Shown here one piece after another: positions 1 to 7,546 of a stretch of DNA of 34,033 nt. The position numbers were made by a program, and so were the translations under genes. The notes under the pieces are model-generated. The model was not told the origin of the DNA. It saw only the letters and a program-made list of their open reading frames with translations, and searched no databases. Position 1 is the first letter of the stretch; every line of letters begins with the position of its first letter. Origin of the DNA: a virus; IMG/VR virus record IMGVR_UViG_3300036668_000293, positions 1 to 34,033 of that record; one strand, given 5' to 3'.

Positions 1-127
1 AACTAGGCGTTTGATAGTCGATATTTATTCCGTTGTTATGAATATTTTTACCTCCGTAATCGGCAATAAGGTATTTATAATATTCGTTGCTCCAACTTGA
101 TATTACATTATCAAAAGTTTTTAGGTG
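1..127. repeat. Terminal direct repeat, left copy (circular junction)
   Basis: These 127 bases recur exactly at 33907-34033. A reading frame of 644 codons runs without interruption from position 508 through base 1 into base 33906 and down to 32480, so the two ends are the same place on a circle or on a circularly permuted molecule. An overlap of exactly 127 bases equals a k-mer length often used by de Bruijn assemblers, so it probably marks assembly of a circle and not a physical terminal repeat. Confidence 0.95.
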
Positions 128-508
128 TTCAAAATTAGATAAGTCCAAATCATTACCCATTGTTTTATTTTCAATTGCTTTGAAAAAATCAACCATTCCA
201 CTAATAACTGACCCTTTGTAATTTCCATCTGTATCGCTGACATTGTACCAACCTTTTGATATTAAATCAAAACCATCAACTTTTAAGACTGCATTATTTT
301 TTTGATATGGTAAATTAGAACTATCGCCAATTATTCCTAATTGGTTCATAGCTTGAGTATTAGCGGGTGTTTTTTCAAACTCAAAAGAATTTGTATGTGA
401 TACTGCTACGCTTGCGATATCAAATATATCCGAAATTTGTTTAGTATATTTTATATTTGAGTTTTTAGGCAACTCAATATTGTTTCCGTTAATTATTAAT
501 TCGACCAT
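1..508 (-). CDS. Tail-tip / baseplate-hub-like protein, N-terminal part (gene crosses the window ends)
   Basis: This is the first 169 codons of a 644-residue protein whose remainder lies at 32480-33906. The start is the ATG at 508, which overlaps the end of the upstream gene by 13 bases; the N-terminus reads MVELIINGNNIELPKN. The N-terminal region, with an FEFEKTPANTQAMNQLG stretch followed by a short beta-rich domain, resembles what I recall of large tail-tip or hub proteins next to tape-measure genes in Bacteroidota phages. It has no signal peptide and no membrane segment. Together with the tape-measure gene directly downstream this suggests a part of the tail tip. Distal-tail or tail-associated lysin roles are alternatives; no peptidase motif was seen. 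Confidence 0.8.
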   Translation of the reverse strand, partial: MVELIINGNNIELPKNSNIKYTKQISDIFDIASVAVSHTNSFEFEKTPANTQAMNQLGIIGDSSNLPYQKNNAVLKVDGFDLISKGWYNVSDTDGNYKGSVISGMVDFFKAIENKTMGNDLDLSNFEHLKTFDNVISSWSNEYYKYLIADYGGKNIHNNGINIDYQTPS

Positions 509-1356
509 AATAAACTTGGATTAAATCTATATTTTAAATCTAAATTAAAATTAACGGTATAGACTTTTTTAATATTGTCAATTTCAATATTATTATTTTT
601 CGTAAATACCTTTTTCCACACTGCATTTTGCCATACATAAACGTCAGGACTTACAATAAAATCCTTTGCATAATTTTTATATTCTTTAGGTATTTTTGAA
701 AAAACCTGTAAATCTGAATTACTAATATTACCTAAATCAATTAATTCATTTCCACCCGAAATGATAGAACCTACATTAGTTCCCGTTTCTTTTTCGCCGT
801 AGCTTTCAAATACCCAATAAGAATAACCTCCCAATTGGTTTAAGAACTTAAAATAAATATTATTACATCCTTTTGTTCTTTTATAATCTACATCCGTAAT
901 ATTCGCAAGCGGAGTTGTTGAAATTGTATAATCAGGATTTAGAAAACTTTCAGTTACAGGAAAACCTAACCAAATAGGAATGTTATTTGAAAGTCTTAAT
1001 CTTTTATTTGGCGATGTATTTTGGTTAACATCATTTGATCTAATTCCTCCACGAATGAAGGTTTTGTTAAAATTTATTGAAGTACCTAAAGAAGATTGGA
1101 TGTTAATTTTAAATAATTGAGAGTTATTGTCAGTCCCATTTGGAACACTAAAAAGTGATTTTATAATTGGCTGTAAATTTACTCTTGAATTATTGTTTTG
1201 ATCTACATACGAAATAAAAACAGTGCTTTGTTTTCCGTTAGATAAATTTTGAAGGTAAATTTTAAAATAAACAATGGGAATATCCTCGGTTATATTAAAC
1301 CAAATTTCGTTGTTAATATAGTAACCGTTTAGATTTAAATCATTTGAAATTATCAT
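496..1356 (-). CDS. Putative minor tail / tail-tip structural protein
   Basis: This 286-residue protein has no recognisable catalytic motif. It is rich in Asn, Ser and aromatic residues with alternating beta-type patterns (for example GGYSYWVFESYG), as is common in virion proteins of this group. It has no signal peptide or membrane segment. It overlaps the HK97 gp10-like gene upstream by 17 bases and the hub-like gene downstream by 13 bases, so it is translated as part of the tail block. A distal-tail or minor tail role is inferred from position only; a carbohydrate-binding accessory protein is also possible. Confidence 0.65.
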   Translation of the reverse strand: MIISNDLNLNGYYINNEIWFNITEDIPIVYFKIYLQNLSNGKQSTVFISYVDQNNNSRVNLQPIIKSLFSVPNGTDNNSQLFKINIQSSLGTSINFNKTFIRGGIRSNDVNQNTSPNKRLRLSNNIPIWLGFPVTESFLNPDYTISTTPLANITDVDYKRTKGCNNIYFKFLNQLGGYSYWVFESYGEKETGTNVGSIISGGNELIDLGNISNSDLQVFSKIPKEYKNYAKDFIVSPDVYVWQNAVWKKVFTKNNNIEIDNIKKVYTVNFNLDLKYRFNPSLLWSN

Positions 1357-1798
1357 TTATAATTCTTTTAAATTGTTTTTCAATTTGAATATTAAAACCG
1401 ACTCCGACCTCTTTGTAAATGTACTCAATTACTTCTTTACTTTCTAAAACATCTAATAGGTCTGTGCCATTTGGATAATAATTTGTTCCTTCTTTTGCTA
1501 TCTTTTTTGAAATTGCAAATGCTATTCCAATTCCTTTTTTTCCGCTTATTCCAAGTTTAGCCTGCACCCAAGGAACTAATGCAGATACTGGCGGTGCTTT
1601 TCCTGGTTTACGTCCATTTACTAAATAAAAAGTATAATCGTTACCCCAAATTTCTCCATTACCATCATTTGACCTTGCTTCCAAAGATTCGAGCCAACTG
1701 CCTGTTGCATTCATTCCTAACGATATGAATTTAGGCTTTAAGAAGTTGTCGATAACTCCTTCCATTATTTTGATTATATCTTCGTTAGATAGTCTCAC
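1340..1798 (-). CDS. HK97 gp10-like neck / tail-completion protein
   Basis: A 152-residue protein with the pattern seen in HK97 gp10-like neck proteins: an N-terminal helical part, then YTFYLVNGRKPGKAPPV, a WVQAKLGI segment, and a helix ending in KKIAKEGTNYYPNGT (roughly residues 55-115). Proteins of this family sit at the head-tail interface and help join the tail to the filled capsid. It overlaps its neighbours on both sides by 14-17 bases. The family call rests on the spacing of the NGRxPGKxPP and W..xK elements read by eye, so it is good but not certain. Confidence 0.65.
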   Translation of the reverse strand: MRLSNEDIIKIMEGVIDNFLKPKFISLGMNATGSWLESLEARSNDGNGEIWGNDYTFYLVNGRKPGKAPPVSALVPWVQAKLGISGKKGIGIAFAISKKIAKEGTNYYPNGTDLLDVLESKEVIEYIYKEVGVGFNIQIEKQFKRIINDNFK

Positions 1799-2276
1799 TA
1801 AAAGAATAATTTATTTTCCAACCGTTGTAATTTGAGTCTAAATAGTTGTGAATTAATTGCGCATCTCCTAATTGCCTAACATCTAATTTTTTACCTAAAA
1901 TATCGCAAAAATGTAAAATGTTATCACAAGCTAAACATTGAGCCAAAGGTAAAAATATAGTATTCCATTTGCTTTCTTCTATTGCGTGGTTTTTAATTTC
2001 GTTGTAATTATTTACACCTAAAGGCGAATCTATTAATGCGTGGACTGAAAAAGTCCAAATACATTTTTTACTATTTACAAATCCACTAGGTGCGAAAGTC
2101 TCATCCGTTCTAAATTTAATATCTGTTAAAAATATATTAACACAGCAACTCTCCGACTGCACAATATTAATTTGCGAGTTTACAAGTGGTGCAGAAAATT
2201 CAAAACACAAGCCGCATTTATTATCTTCATTCCATTTATCGGTCTGCTGTTTCCAAAAGTTTACTATGTTTATCAT
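1785..2276 (-). CDS. Unknown neck/tail-region protein, Cys-rich
   Basis: A 163-residue protein of unknown family. It has nine cysteines, including pairs at CGLC and CC near the N-terminus and CLAC at about residue 115, which could bind metal or form disulfides, but no standard zinc-finger spacing was recognised. The start ATG overlaps the stop of the upstream 174-residue gene (ATGA). Its place between the terminase and the gp10-like gene is where tail-terminator or head-closure proteins often lie; that assignment is inference from position. Confidence 0.6.
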   Translation of the reverse strand: MINIVNFWKQQTDKWNEDNKCGLCFEFSAPLVNSQINIVQSESCCVNIFLTDIKFRTDETFAPSGFVNSKKCIWTFSVHALIDSPLGVNNYNEIKNHAIEESKWNTIFLPLAQCLACDNILHFCDILGKKLDVRQLGDAQLIHNYLDSNYNGWKINYSFSETI

Positions 2277-2797
2277 TTTATTTTAGCTAATTTTGCTTGA
2301 ATTTCATTTGTAATCACTTCCCTATATTGTTTGTCAAAGATAACGTTATATTTTTGCTTTTTAATAAATTCGTATTTTAAAATATCTCCGCCTGATAAAT
2401 TGTCAATAGTATTCATAATTCCAAATTGATCTAACTTATTAATTCCAGCCTGAAACATTTTAGCCGAAGGGTCTGAACTTAAATAAGTTTTTTCTAAATC
2501 TTTAATAGTTTCCAACTCGTCTTTAATCCAAAGTATAAACTCAATCGCTTTATTTATTGGTTGTTTTTGAATATCGTTTAAAAAAACATTAACGTTTCTA
2601 TCTTTTAGCAACAGAAATAAAAGTTGTTCAAAGTTTCCCGAAGCAAACAAATCAGGTAAATCAAATTTTAACAATCCCCATTCGGAATAAATCAAACTTT
2701 CAAAATCGTAGCGCATAAAAACCGACGTTCGTTTCCCATTTTTTGAAAGAAAATCAAAATCTTCATTCGTAATTTGTGCAAGTTGACTATTGAGCAT
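2273..2797 (-). CDS. Conserved phage protein of unknown function downstream of terminase
   Basis: A mostly helical 174-residue protein with no catalytic motif. The central and C-terminal parts (FILWIKDELETIKDLEK, then YLSSDPSAKMFQAGINKLDQFG) look like a protein I recall as commonly accompanying structural genes in Bacteroidota prophages. The start overlaps the end of the terminase gene by 11 bases, so the two are probably translationally coupled. A tail-assembly chaperone or a packaging accessory factor are both possible; I cannot choose between them. Confidence 0.65.
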   Translation of the reverse strand: MLNSQLAQITNEDFDFLSKNGKRTSVFMRYDFESLIYSEWGLLKFDLPDLFASGNFEQLLFLLLKDRNVNVFLNDIQKQPINKAIEFILWIKDELETIKDLEKTYLSSDPSAKMFQAGINKLDQFGIMNTIDNLSGGDILKYEFIKKQKYNVIFDKQYREVITNEIQAKLAKIK

Positions 2798-3959
2798 AAC
2801 CAGATGATTTTACTTTTACTTTAGGCTTTAATGTTTCAGACTCTTCAATATACCTAATCGGGTCAATGCAATGGTTGAACGCATCAATAGGCACATTTAT
2901 ATTACTTCCATCTTTTACTTTTGTCCATCTGTATTTACGTAATTCATCAATCAAATTTAAACTATTTGAAGTTACCATAAAATCTTTCTTTTGCAAGTTT
3001 TGAATACCGAAATTAACACTATCACGTCCTTTTTCCGCTCCTATAATATTAATTCCGTATTGCTTAATCTCAAATATACTTTTCGGTTCTGAACTATCAG
3101 CAACTACTATTCTTTTAAAATCTGCTTTTAAAAACTTCGCTATTTCTGAATTGGTTAACCCTTTTTGATAAAGTACTTCGTTATAAATTGCCACGCCTTC
3201 AAATTCGTATTTATCGATTATAGTAGTCGGATCATTTGTAAATCCAAAATCAACACCAGTTTTAATATATTTTGCATCAGTTGGTATTTTATCGATCGTT
3301 TTCCAATTATTAAAAATAACACCTTCTAAATTCCCAATTAAACCCATTCCGTAAACATTCCACCAGTTCTCCCAATAAGTAGAAGTTTTTGCTTTTTCTC
3401 TTGCTTTTTCAATTTCTTTGACTATTGCCAAGTCGAGAGCTTCATTGTCTTTATAAGTTAAAATTATAAAATCTGAATTACTATCGTCTTTCAATTCAGA
3501 ATGTACCCAAAAATTATTAGTTGGGTTGTAATCCAAATAAATAAATTTCTTAGTTCTAATCGCTAACTGTTGGTAACTTTCAAAATCTACATTGTTACAC
3601 TCGTTTATAAAAAGAATATCACGCCTTGCGCCTCGTAATTTGTCGGGTTGGTCTGCAGAAAAGAATTCAATGTAACTTCCGTTAGTGAATTTATAAGTTA
3701 AGTTTGAACGATTAAAATTATTATCATTAAAATTATTACTCCAACGCATTATCTTAATAAAATCCTTCATTGCACCACGTTTTAAATGCGGTATTGATTC
3801 TGATACGACCGATATCTCACTATTCGGAGTTTGAATTGCGTACTGGATTAAAAGCGGAAGGATTGTAAAGGTTTTTGAACTCGAAGTCCCACCCTGTACA
3901 ATCCTAACACGTTTTTTTAGTTTAGCTATTTTAGTCTGTGCAGTCGTCTGTTGTAACAT
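2787..3959 (-). CDS. terL: Terminase large subunit (TerL)
   Basis: The DNA-packaging motor, 390 residues. The ATPase domain has Walker A QGGTSSSKT (residues 22-30) and Walker B DILFINEC (114-121). The C-terminal RNase H-like nuclease domain has the three expected acidic positions in GVDFGFTND (Asp237), VVADSSEP (Asp288) and IDAFNHCIDPIRY (Asp359/Asp366). Length and layout fit complete TerL proteins. It cuts concatemeric DNA and pumps it into the prohead through the portal, whose gene lies about 21 kb away on the map. The first 29 bases overlap the putative small subunit gene. Confidence 0.93.
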   Translation of the reverse strand: MLQQTTAQTKIAKLKKRVRIVQGGTSSSKTFTILPLLIQYAIQTPNSEISVVSESIPHLKRGAMKDFIKIMRWSNNFNDNNFNRSNLTYKFTNGSYIEFFSADQPDKLRGARRDILFINECNNVDFESYQQLAIRTKKFIYLDYNPTNNFWVHSELKDDSNSDFIILTYKDNEALDLAIVKEIEKAREKAKTSTYWENWWNVYGMGLIGNLEGVIFNNWKTIDKIPTDAKYIKTGVDFGFTNDPTTIIDKYEFEGVAIYNEVLYQKGLTNSEIAKFLKADFKRIVVADSSEPKSIFEIKQYGINIIGAEKGRDSVNFGIQNLQKKDFMVTSNSLNLIDELRKYRWTKVKDGSNINVPIDAFNHCIDPIRYIEESETLKPKVKVKSSGYAQ

Positions 3960-4254
3960 CTAAATCAATTTGTTTAAATATTGGTTTCTCAACTTCCTCA
4001 ATTATATTGTGTTGCACCGATTTCCCAGCGTATCTATCCAACACTTCCTTAATAGCTTTCATGTCGCCTTTAACGGCCATTGTAGTAAGTTTGTTTATAA
4101 TAGCCGTTAGCTTATCTATACCGTTGCTTTCGGTCTGTAATTCAGCCGTTAAAACATCTTTTAAAAGTTTTGTTTTTGGTGCGCCTTTTGGGTTTCCGCT
4201 CACTCCTTTTGGGAATGGAACAAGATTATCTTTATGTTTTGGATTATTTGCCAT
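3931..4254 (-). CDS. Putative terminase small subunit / DUF5681-like protein
   Basis: A 107-residue basic protein with an N-terminal FPKGVSGNPKGAPK motif, typical of DUF5681-type phage proteins, followed by a helical part ending MAVKGDMKAIKEVLDRYAGK. In many phages such a protein lies directly before TerL and is taken to be the small subunit that recognises the packaging site. Here it overlaps terL by 29 bases. No helix-turn-helix was clear by eye, so the DNA-binding role is inferred from context. A frame on the opposite strand over the same bases was judged a shadow. Confidence 0.65.
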   Translation of the reverse strand: MANNPKHKDNLVPFPKGVSGNPKGAPKTKLLKDVLTAELQTESNGIDKLTAIINKLTTMAVKGDMKAIKEVLDRYAGKSVQHNIIEEVEKPIFKQIDLDVTTDDCTD

Positions 4255-4274
4255 CTATCACTGTATTATCGTTG

Positions 4275-5444
4275 TTAATCAATTACGACTCCATTTCGCT
4301 TAATTATCAATGTAGGGTCTAGTTTTCGCATTCTGTTTACAATTACATCGCAGTACTTTGGGTCGTATTCAATAATATATGCTTTTCTTTTGAGTTGTTC
4401 ACAAGCCACCATTGTTGTCCCGCTGCCTCCAAACGCATCAATAATAATATCGCCTAATTTAGATGAGTTTTCTATTTGATACCCAAAAAGACCGATTGGC
4501 TTCATTGTAGGATGCTCTGCGTTTCTATGTGGCTTATCCCAATTAATTACTGTTGTTTGTTTCCTATCTGAATACCATTTGTGACTATCTCCAGCAAGCC
4601 AACCATAAAGACAAGGCTCATGTTTCCATTGATAGTCTTGCCTTCCCATTACCATTGTGTTTTTAACCCATATCAACTGTTGTTTTAAAAGCCATCCTGC
4701 ATCGACCATTGCCTTTCCAAAGTTTATAATTTCACTTGATGCATGCCATACATAAATAGCCCCACCCTTTTTTACTGATGTTGTTAAAGCTGTATAGAAA
4801 TCATAAAGAAACTTATAAAAATCATCATTACCCATTGAGTCGTTATCAATGGTTAATGCATCTTTTGTTTTACCTTCATAAGCTACATTGTAAGGAGGGT
4901 CTGTGACACACATATCCGCAAGCTTCCCATCCATTATTTTATCAAATGTGTCGGTTTGAGTACTATCTCCACAAATTAGCCTATGCTCTCCAATTTCGTA
5001 AAGGTCGCCTAAAACGGTTATCGGTATTTCGGGAGGTGTTATATCAAAGTCATCCTCTTCTGCTTCTAAAACTTCATTAGTATCAAATTCTGGAACATCC
5101 AAACCCCACTCGGTTAACTCTTCTGCTTCCCATTCGTTGTTTAATTGCTCCCAATCCCATTCGCCAAAACCTACATTATCTTTTATGATAAATTCCTTTT
5201 GTTGTTGCTCTGTAAGGTTGCTTGCTTTGATAATAGGAACTTCTTTTAATCCAGCTTCTTTGCAGGCTTTTAATCGCATATTTCCACCTAATACAATCAT
5301 GTCATCGTTTACAACAATAGGCCGTAATTTAAGCATTTCGGGAAACTCTTTAATAGACTTTACCAACTTTGCAAACTTATCATCTTTGATGGTTCTTGGA
5401 TTATTTGCGTTCGGTTTAATTTCTGATATTTTTATTACTTCCAT
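4275..5444 (-). CDS. ParB-like domain fused to beta-class DNA methyltransferase
   Basis: A 389-residue fusion. Residues 1-75 form a ParB/sulfiredoxin-like domain (VLGGNMRLKACKEAG at 51-65). The rest is an amino-methyltransferase with DPPYN (182-186), the HPTMKP element (311-316) and the AdoMet motif FGGSGTT (338-344). The order catalytic motif then AdoMet motif marks the beta class, which methylates N6-adenine or N4-cytosine. The start is placed at MEVIKISEIK because the domain begins there; an in-frame start 51 bases upstream would add an unrelated hydrophobic stretch. No restriction enzyme lies nearby, so it is an orphan. It sits just before the terminase genes and may protect DNA from host restriction. 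Confidence 0.88.
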   Translation of the reverse strand: MEVIKISEIKPNANNPRTIKDDKFAKLVKSIKEFPEMLKLRPIVVNDDMIVLGGNMRLKACKEAGLKEVPIIKASNLTEQQQKEFIIKDNVGFGEWDWEQLNNEWEAEELTEWGLDVPEFDTNEVLEAEEDDFDITPPEIPITVLGDLYEIGEHRLICGDSTQTDTFDKIMDGKLADMCVTDPPYNVAYEGKTKDALTIDNDSMGNDDFYKFLYDFYTALTTSVKKGGAIYVWHASSEIINFGKAMVDAGWLLKQQLIWVKNTMVMGRQDYQWKHEPCLYGWLAGDSHKWYSDRKQTTVINWDKPHRNAEHPTMKPIGLFGYQIENSSKLGDIIIDAFGGSGTTMVACEQLKRKAYIIEYDPKYCDVIVNRMRKLDPTLIIKRNGVVID

Positions 5445-5516
5445 AAATTCAAAAGTAATAAAATATAAGTTACAAAGCAAATTCCCATAACCCAAGCAAA
5501 TTTTTTAATTTTCTCA

Positions 5517-6239
5517 TTACTTTATTTTTTTAATATATTCAACACTTATCGCATTTTCGTTTTTAGTAAAACAGATATAATGACCTCTTACGTGTTTACA
5601 TCCAAATAAAACTTTATCAGAATTAGTAAAATCTTCGTCATCACTTGCCTCAACTTCTTCTAAATATTCAAAAGTTTCAGACCATTTACCATTGCTAAAT
5701 ACAGCGTCTAATCCAGTCCACAAAGTATTGCAAAAAGGCGTGTAATTAAACTTACCTTTATAACCCCTTTTAATAGCTTCATTTTTTAAAACTTCGTACA
5801 CTTCTTCTTCTGTTGCAAGTATTGAATCAGCACTTACAGTATAGTGCATTAAACGCAAAAAGTGGCCATAATTATTAAATCCATAAGTTAAGTTTCCATT
5901 ATTCCAAACAAGTAATTTGTTATCTCTTTTATACCATTTCCCTTGTTGCATTTCTTCCGCAAAAGCTTCTGGGAACATTTCTTTTACTTTAGGATCAGTT
6001 AAGCTTATAAGTTGCTCTTTTGTAATTTCGTACACGTTTTTATAAGATATTATTTCAGCGAATTTATCCCCGTTAGTTAATTGTATTTCACTAAATTCAT
6101 AATCAATCCAAAAATTACCACGCCATTCTTGAATTCCTCTAGTAATTTTTATTTTAGTTAAATCATGCATAAGCCCATCAGCTATGCATCTTACTTCTTT
6201 AGCATTTTTAAAATACTCTTGCGCTTCTTTTAGTTCCAT
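5517..6239 (-). CDS. Unknown phage protein, 240 residues
   Basis: A soluble protein with no signal peptide. It has aromatic-rich motifs (GKWYKRDNKLLVWNNG, FNNYGHFLRLMHYTV) and an acidic linker before a short C-terminal region (FGCKHVRGHYICFTKNENAISVEYIKKIK). I do not recognise the family. The start is put at MELKEAQEYF (position 6239), where the ATG overlaps the stop of the upstream gene as TAATG; a frame extension 13 codons upstream lies inside that gene. It is transcribed with the nuclease and methyltransferase genes. Confidence 0.65.
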   Translation of the reverse strand: MELKEAQEYFKNAKEVRCIADGLMHDLTKIKITRGIQEWRGNFWIDYEFSEIQLTNGDKFAEIISYKNVYEITKEQLISLTDPKVKEMFPEAFAEEMQQGKWYKRDNKLLVWNNGNLTYGFNNYGHFLRLMHYTVSADSILATEEEVYEVLKNEAIKRGYKGKFNYTPFCNTLWTGLDAVFSNGKWSETFEYLEEVEASDDEDFTNSDKVLFGCKHVRGHYICFTKNENAISVEYIKKIK

Positions 6240-6499
6240 TATTTTATATTTAAAGTTAAATTTATTTCTTCTATGCAATACCCTTTTGCTTGCAATCTAT
6301 GTACTTTTTGCGTTATCGTCATCCAACTTAAACCTTGAATAGTGTCTATTTGACTTATAAGCTTCAATACAGGCATATTTAAAGCAATAGAAAGTTCTTT
6401 AGCGTCGTATGTATCATATTCATTTAAAAAGTCCTTTAAAAGGTCTATTTTGCTCTTTGCTTTTTTACGTGTAATTCCGTAGTGTGATATATCTTTCAT
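6239..6499 (-). CDS. Small helical, possibly HTH-containing protein
   Basis: An 86-residue basic protein, predicted mostly helical. The segment DAKELSIALNMPVLKLISQIDTIQGLSWMTITQKVHRLQAKG (about residues 33-74) has the feel of a winged or simple helix-turn-helix, so a regulatory role before the packaging genes is possible. Its stop overlaps the next start as TAATG. A 39-base gap separates it from the VRR-NUC gene; I see no promoter there. Function is not established. Confidence 0.6.
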   Translation of the reverse strand: MKDISHYGITRKKAKSKIDLLKDFLNEYDTYDAKELSIALNMPVLKLISQIDTIQGLSWMTITQKVHRLQAKGYCIEEINLTLNIK

Positions 6500-6538
6500 T
6501 TTGTAAATTTAGTTATTAATAATTTATGTTTTTATTAT

Positions 6539-6886
6539 TTAACTTTTTTTTAAGATTATTGTTTTAAACTGATCTAAAGACCTGCAAATAAAATATTTAT
6601 GTCCTAGTTTTTCAATTTTTAACTGAAATTTTATTTGATCGGGTTTTTGCGTACCTCGATAATCTTTTAGTTCAACGTAAATTGTAGATCCAAAAAGACA
6701 AACAATTAAATCAGAACAGCCTTTTTCTATTTTTACACTTTTATTATTTCTAGCTAATTCGTTTGGTACTACAATAGATAATACGTCATTTGCTCGAGAC
6801 CAGTCAATTATTTGATTTTGTATTTCGTTCTCGCTTAATTCCGTTAGTTGTTTTAAGCTCTTTTTTATAATATTTTCTAATTTCAT
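6539..6886 (-). CDS. VRR-NUC family nuclease
   Basis: A 115-residue stand-alone VRR-NUC domain, the small PD-(D/E)XK-type nuclease found in many phages. The family signature is visible: the N-terminal Glu and Gln in SENEIQNQIIDW, Asp59 in KGCSDLIV, Glu72 and Lys74 in YVELKDYRGTQKPDQIKFQ, and a C-terminal GHKYFICRSLDQF strand and helix. These proteins probably resolve branched DNA during replication or before packaging. The start overlaps the upstream stop (ATGA), so it is coupled to the 111-residue gene. Confidence 0.82.
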   Translation of the reverse strand: MKLENIIKKSLKQLTELSENEIQNQIIDWSRANDVLSIVVPNELARNNKSVKIEKGCSDLIVCLFGSTIYVELKDYRGTQKPDQIKFQLKIEKLGHKYFICRSLDQFKTIILKKS

Positions 6887-7218
6887 ATAAAATCTAATTT
6901 ATCTAAATAAAATCTACCATTTGCCTCTGTTATTATTTTATCAACTCCATTTATTTCAATTACATAAAAAAAAGTCCTTTTTAATAAATCATAATATTTT
7001 AACTTAAAAGTAAAATATTCTCCTTTTTGCGAAGTAAATATCCTATCATCATCTATATAAGTTTTATATCCATAAATAAATTGCGTATCGTTATCTTCCG
7101 ATCCGCCTAGTTTTTTTGTCAATTTTTGATAATTAATATGAAACACATCAGCTACTATTTTAGCTTTAAGGTAAGATTTCCATGTTTTCGTGTCCAATAC
7201 GGTTAAATTTTTTGCCAT
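6883..7218 (-). CDS. Unknown protein, first gene of the 7.2-kb operon
   Basis: A 111-residue basic protein with no family recognised. It begins MAKNLTVLDTKTWKSYLKAKIVADVF and continues with a charged, beta-rich half (YGYKTYIDDDRIFTSQKGEYFTFKL kept short here as separate parts). It is the first gene after the operator-like promoter at 7228-7295 and is coupled to the nuclease gene by an ATGA overlap. As the lead gene of a regulated operon it could be a regulator, perhaps of its own promoter; this is inference only. Confidence 0.6.
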   Translation of the reverse strand: MAKNLTVLDTKTWKSYLKAKIVADVFHINYQKLTKKLGGSEDNDTQFIYGYKTYIDDDRIFTSQKGEYFTFKLKYYDLLKRTFFYVIEINGVDKIITEANGRFYLDKLDFI

Positions 7219-7227
7219 TTTTTTATG

Positions 7228-7295
7228 TTTAAACGTTATTTAAAGTACAAATATAGTATTGATTAAATATTAAATCAATATTTAAACGTTATTTA
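7228..7295 (-). promoter_or_regulatory. Regulated promoter with operator-like repeats
   Basis: On the minus strand the -7 element TATATTTG (7248-7255) is preceded by TTG (7276-7278) after 20 bases, the Bacteroidota promoter form. An inverted repeat ATTGATT/AATCAAT (7258-7264 and 7273-7279) fills the spacer. A 15-bp direct repeat TTTAAACGTTATTTA lies on either side (7228-7242 and 7281-7295). A protein bound at these sites would block or modulate polymerase. The promoter drives the gene starting at 7218 and probably the nuclease, methyltransferase and terminase genes beyond it. Confidence 0.65.
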
Positions 7296-7320
7296 TTTTT
7301 AAATACTTGATAATCAACAT

Positions 7321-7540
7321 TGTTACTTTGTTACCTTTTTTTAAGTTCAAAAAAAACAAAATCTAAAATATATAATAATGTGTCATAATGTATAATGTGT
7401 GATATAATAGTGTTTCTATAATAGTTTTAGTAATTTATTTAGGTAACAAGGTAACATTTGCTTTAATGTATTGATTAATAAGACTTTAAGTGTTACCTTT
7501 TGTTACCTTTTGTTACCTTTTAATCTGTTTTGTTACCTTT
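7321..7540. other. Candidate replication origin: iterons beside an AT-rich tract
   Basis: The decamer TGTTACCTTT occurs three times head to tail at 7491-7520, once more in phase at 7531-7540, and once at 7329-7338 next to a variant at 7321-7330. Two inverted copies of the core, GGTAAC, lie 8 bp apart at 7442-7447 and 7450-7455. Between the clusters is a very AT-rich stretch with a repeated ATAATGTGT (about 7376-7400). The array starts just past the stop of the primase-helicase gene. The 10-bp period places the sites on one face of the helix. No gene was found in the 7219-7546 gap on either strand. Confidence 0.6.
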
Positions 7541-7546
7541 TTATTT

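Noticed and set aside
3938-4303. Long plus-strand open frame opposite the small terminase gene
   Set aside because: It lies wholly opposite a better-supported gene in a continuous minus-strand operon, has no promoter, and its hydrophobic composition is what the reverse complement of a Lys-rich gene gives.
7491-7540. Possible CRISPR-like short repeat array
   Set aside because: The repeats are 10 bp and directly adjacent without spacers, so they are iterons and not CRISPR.
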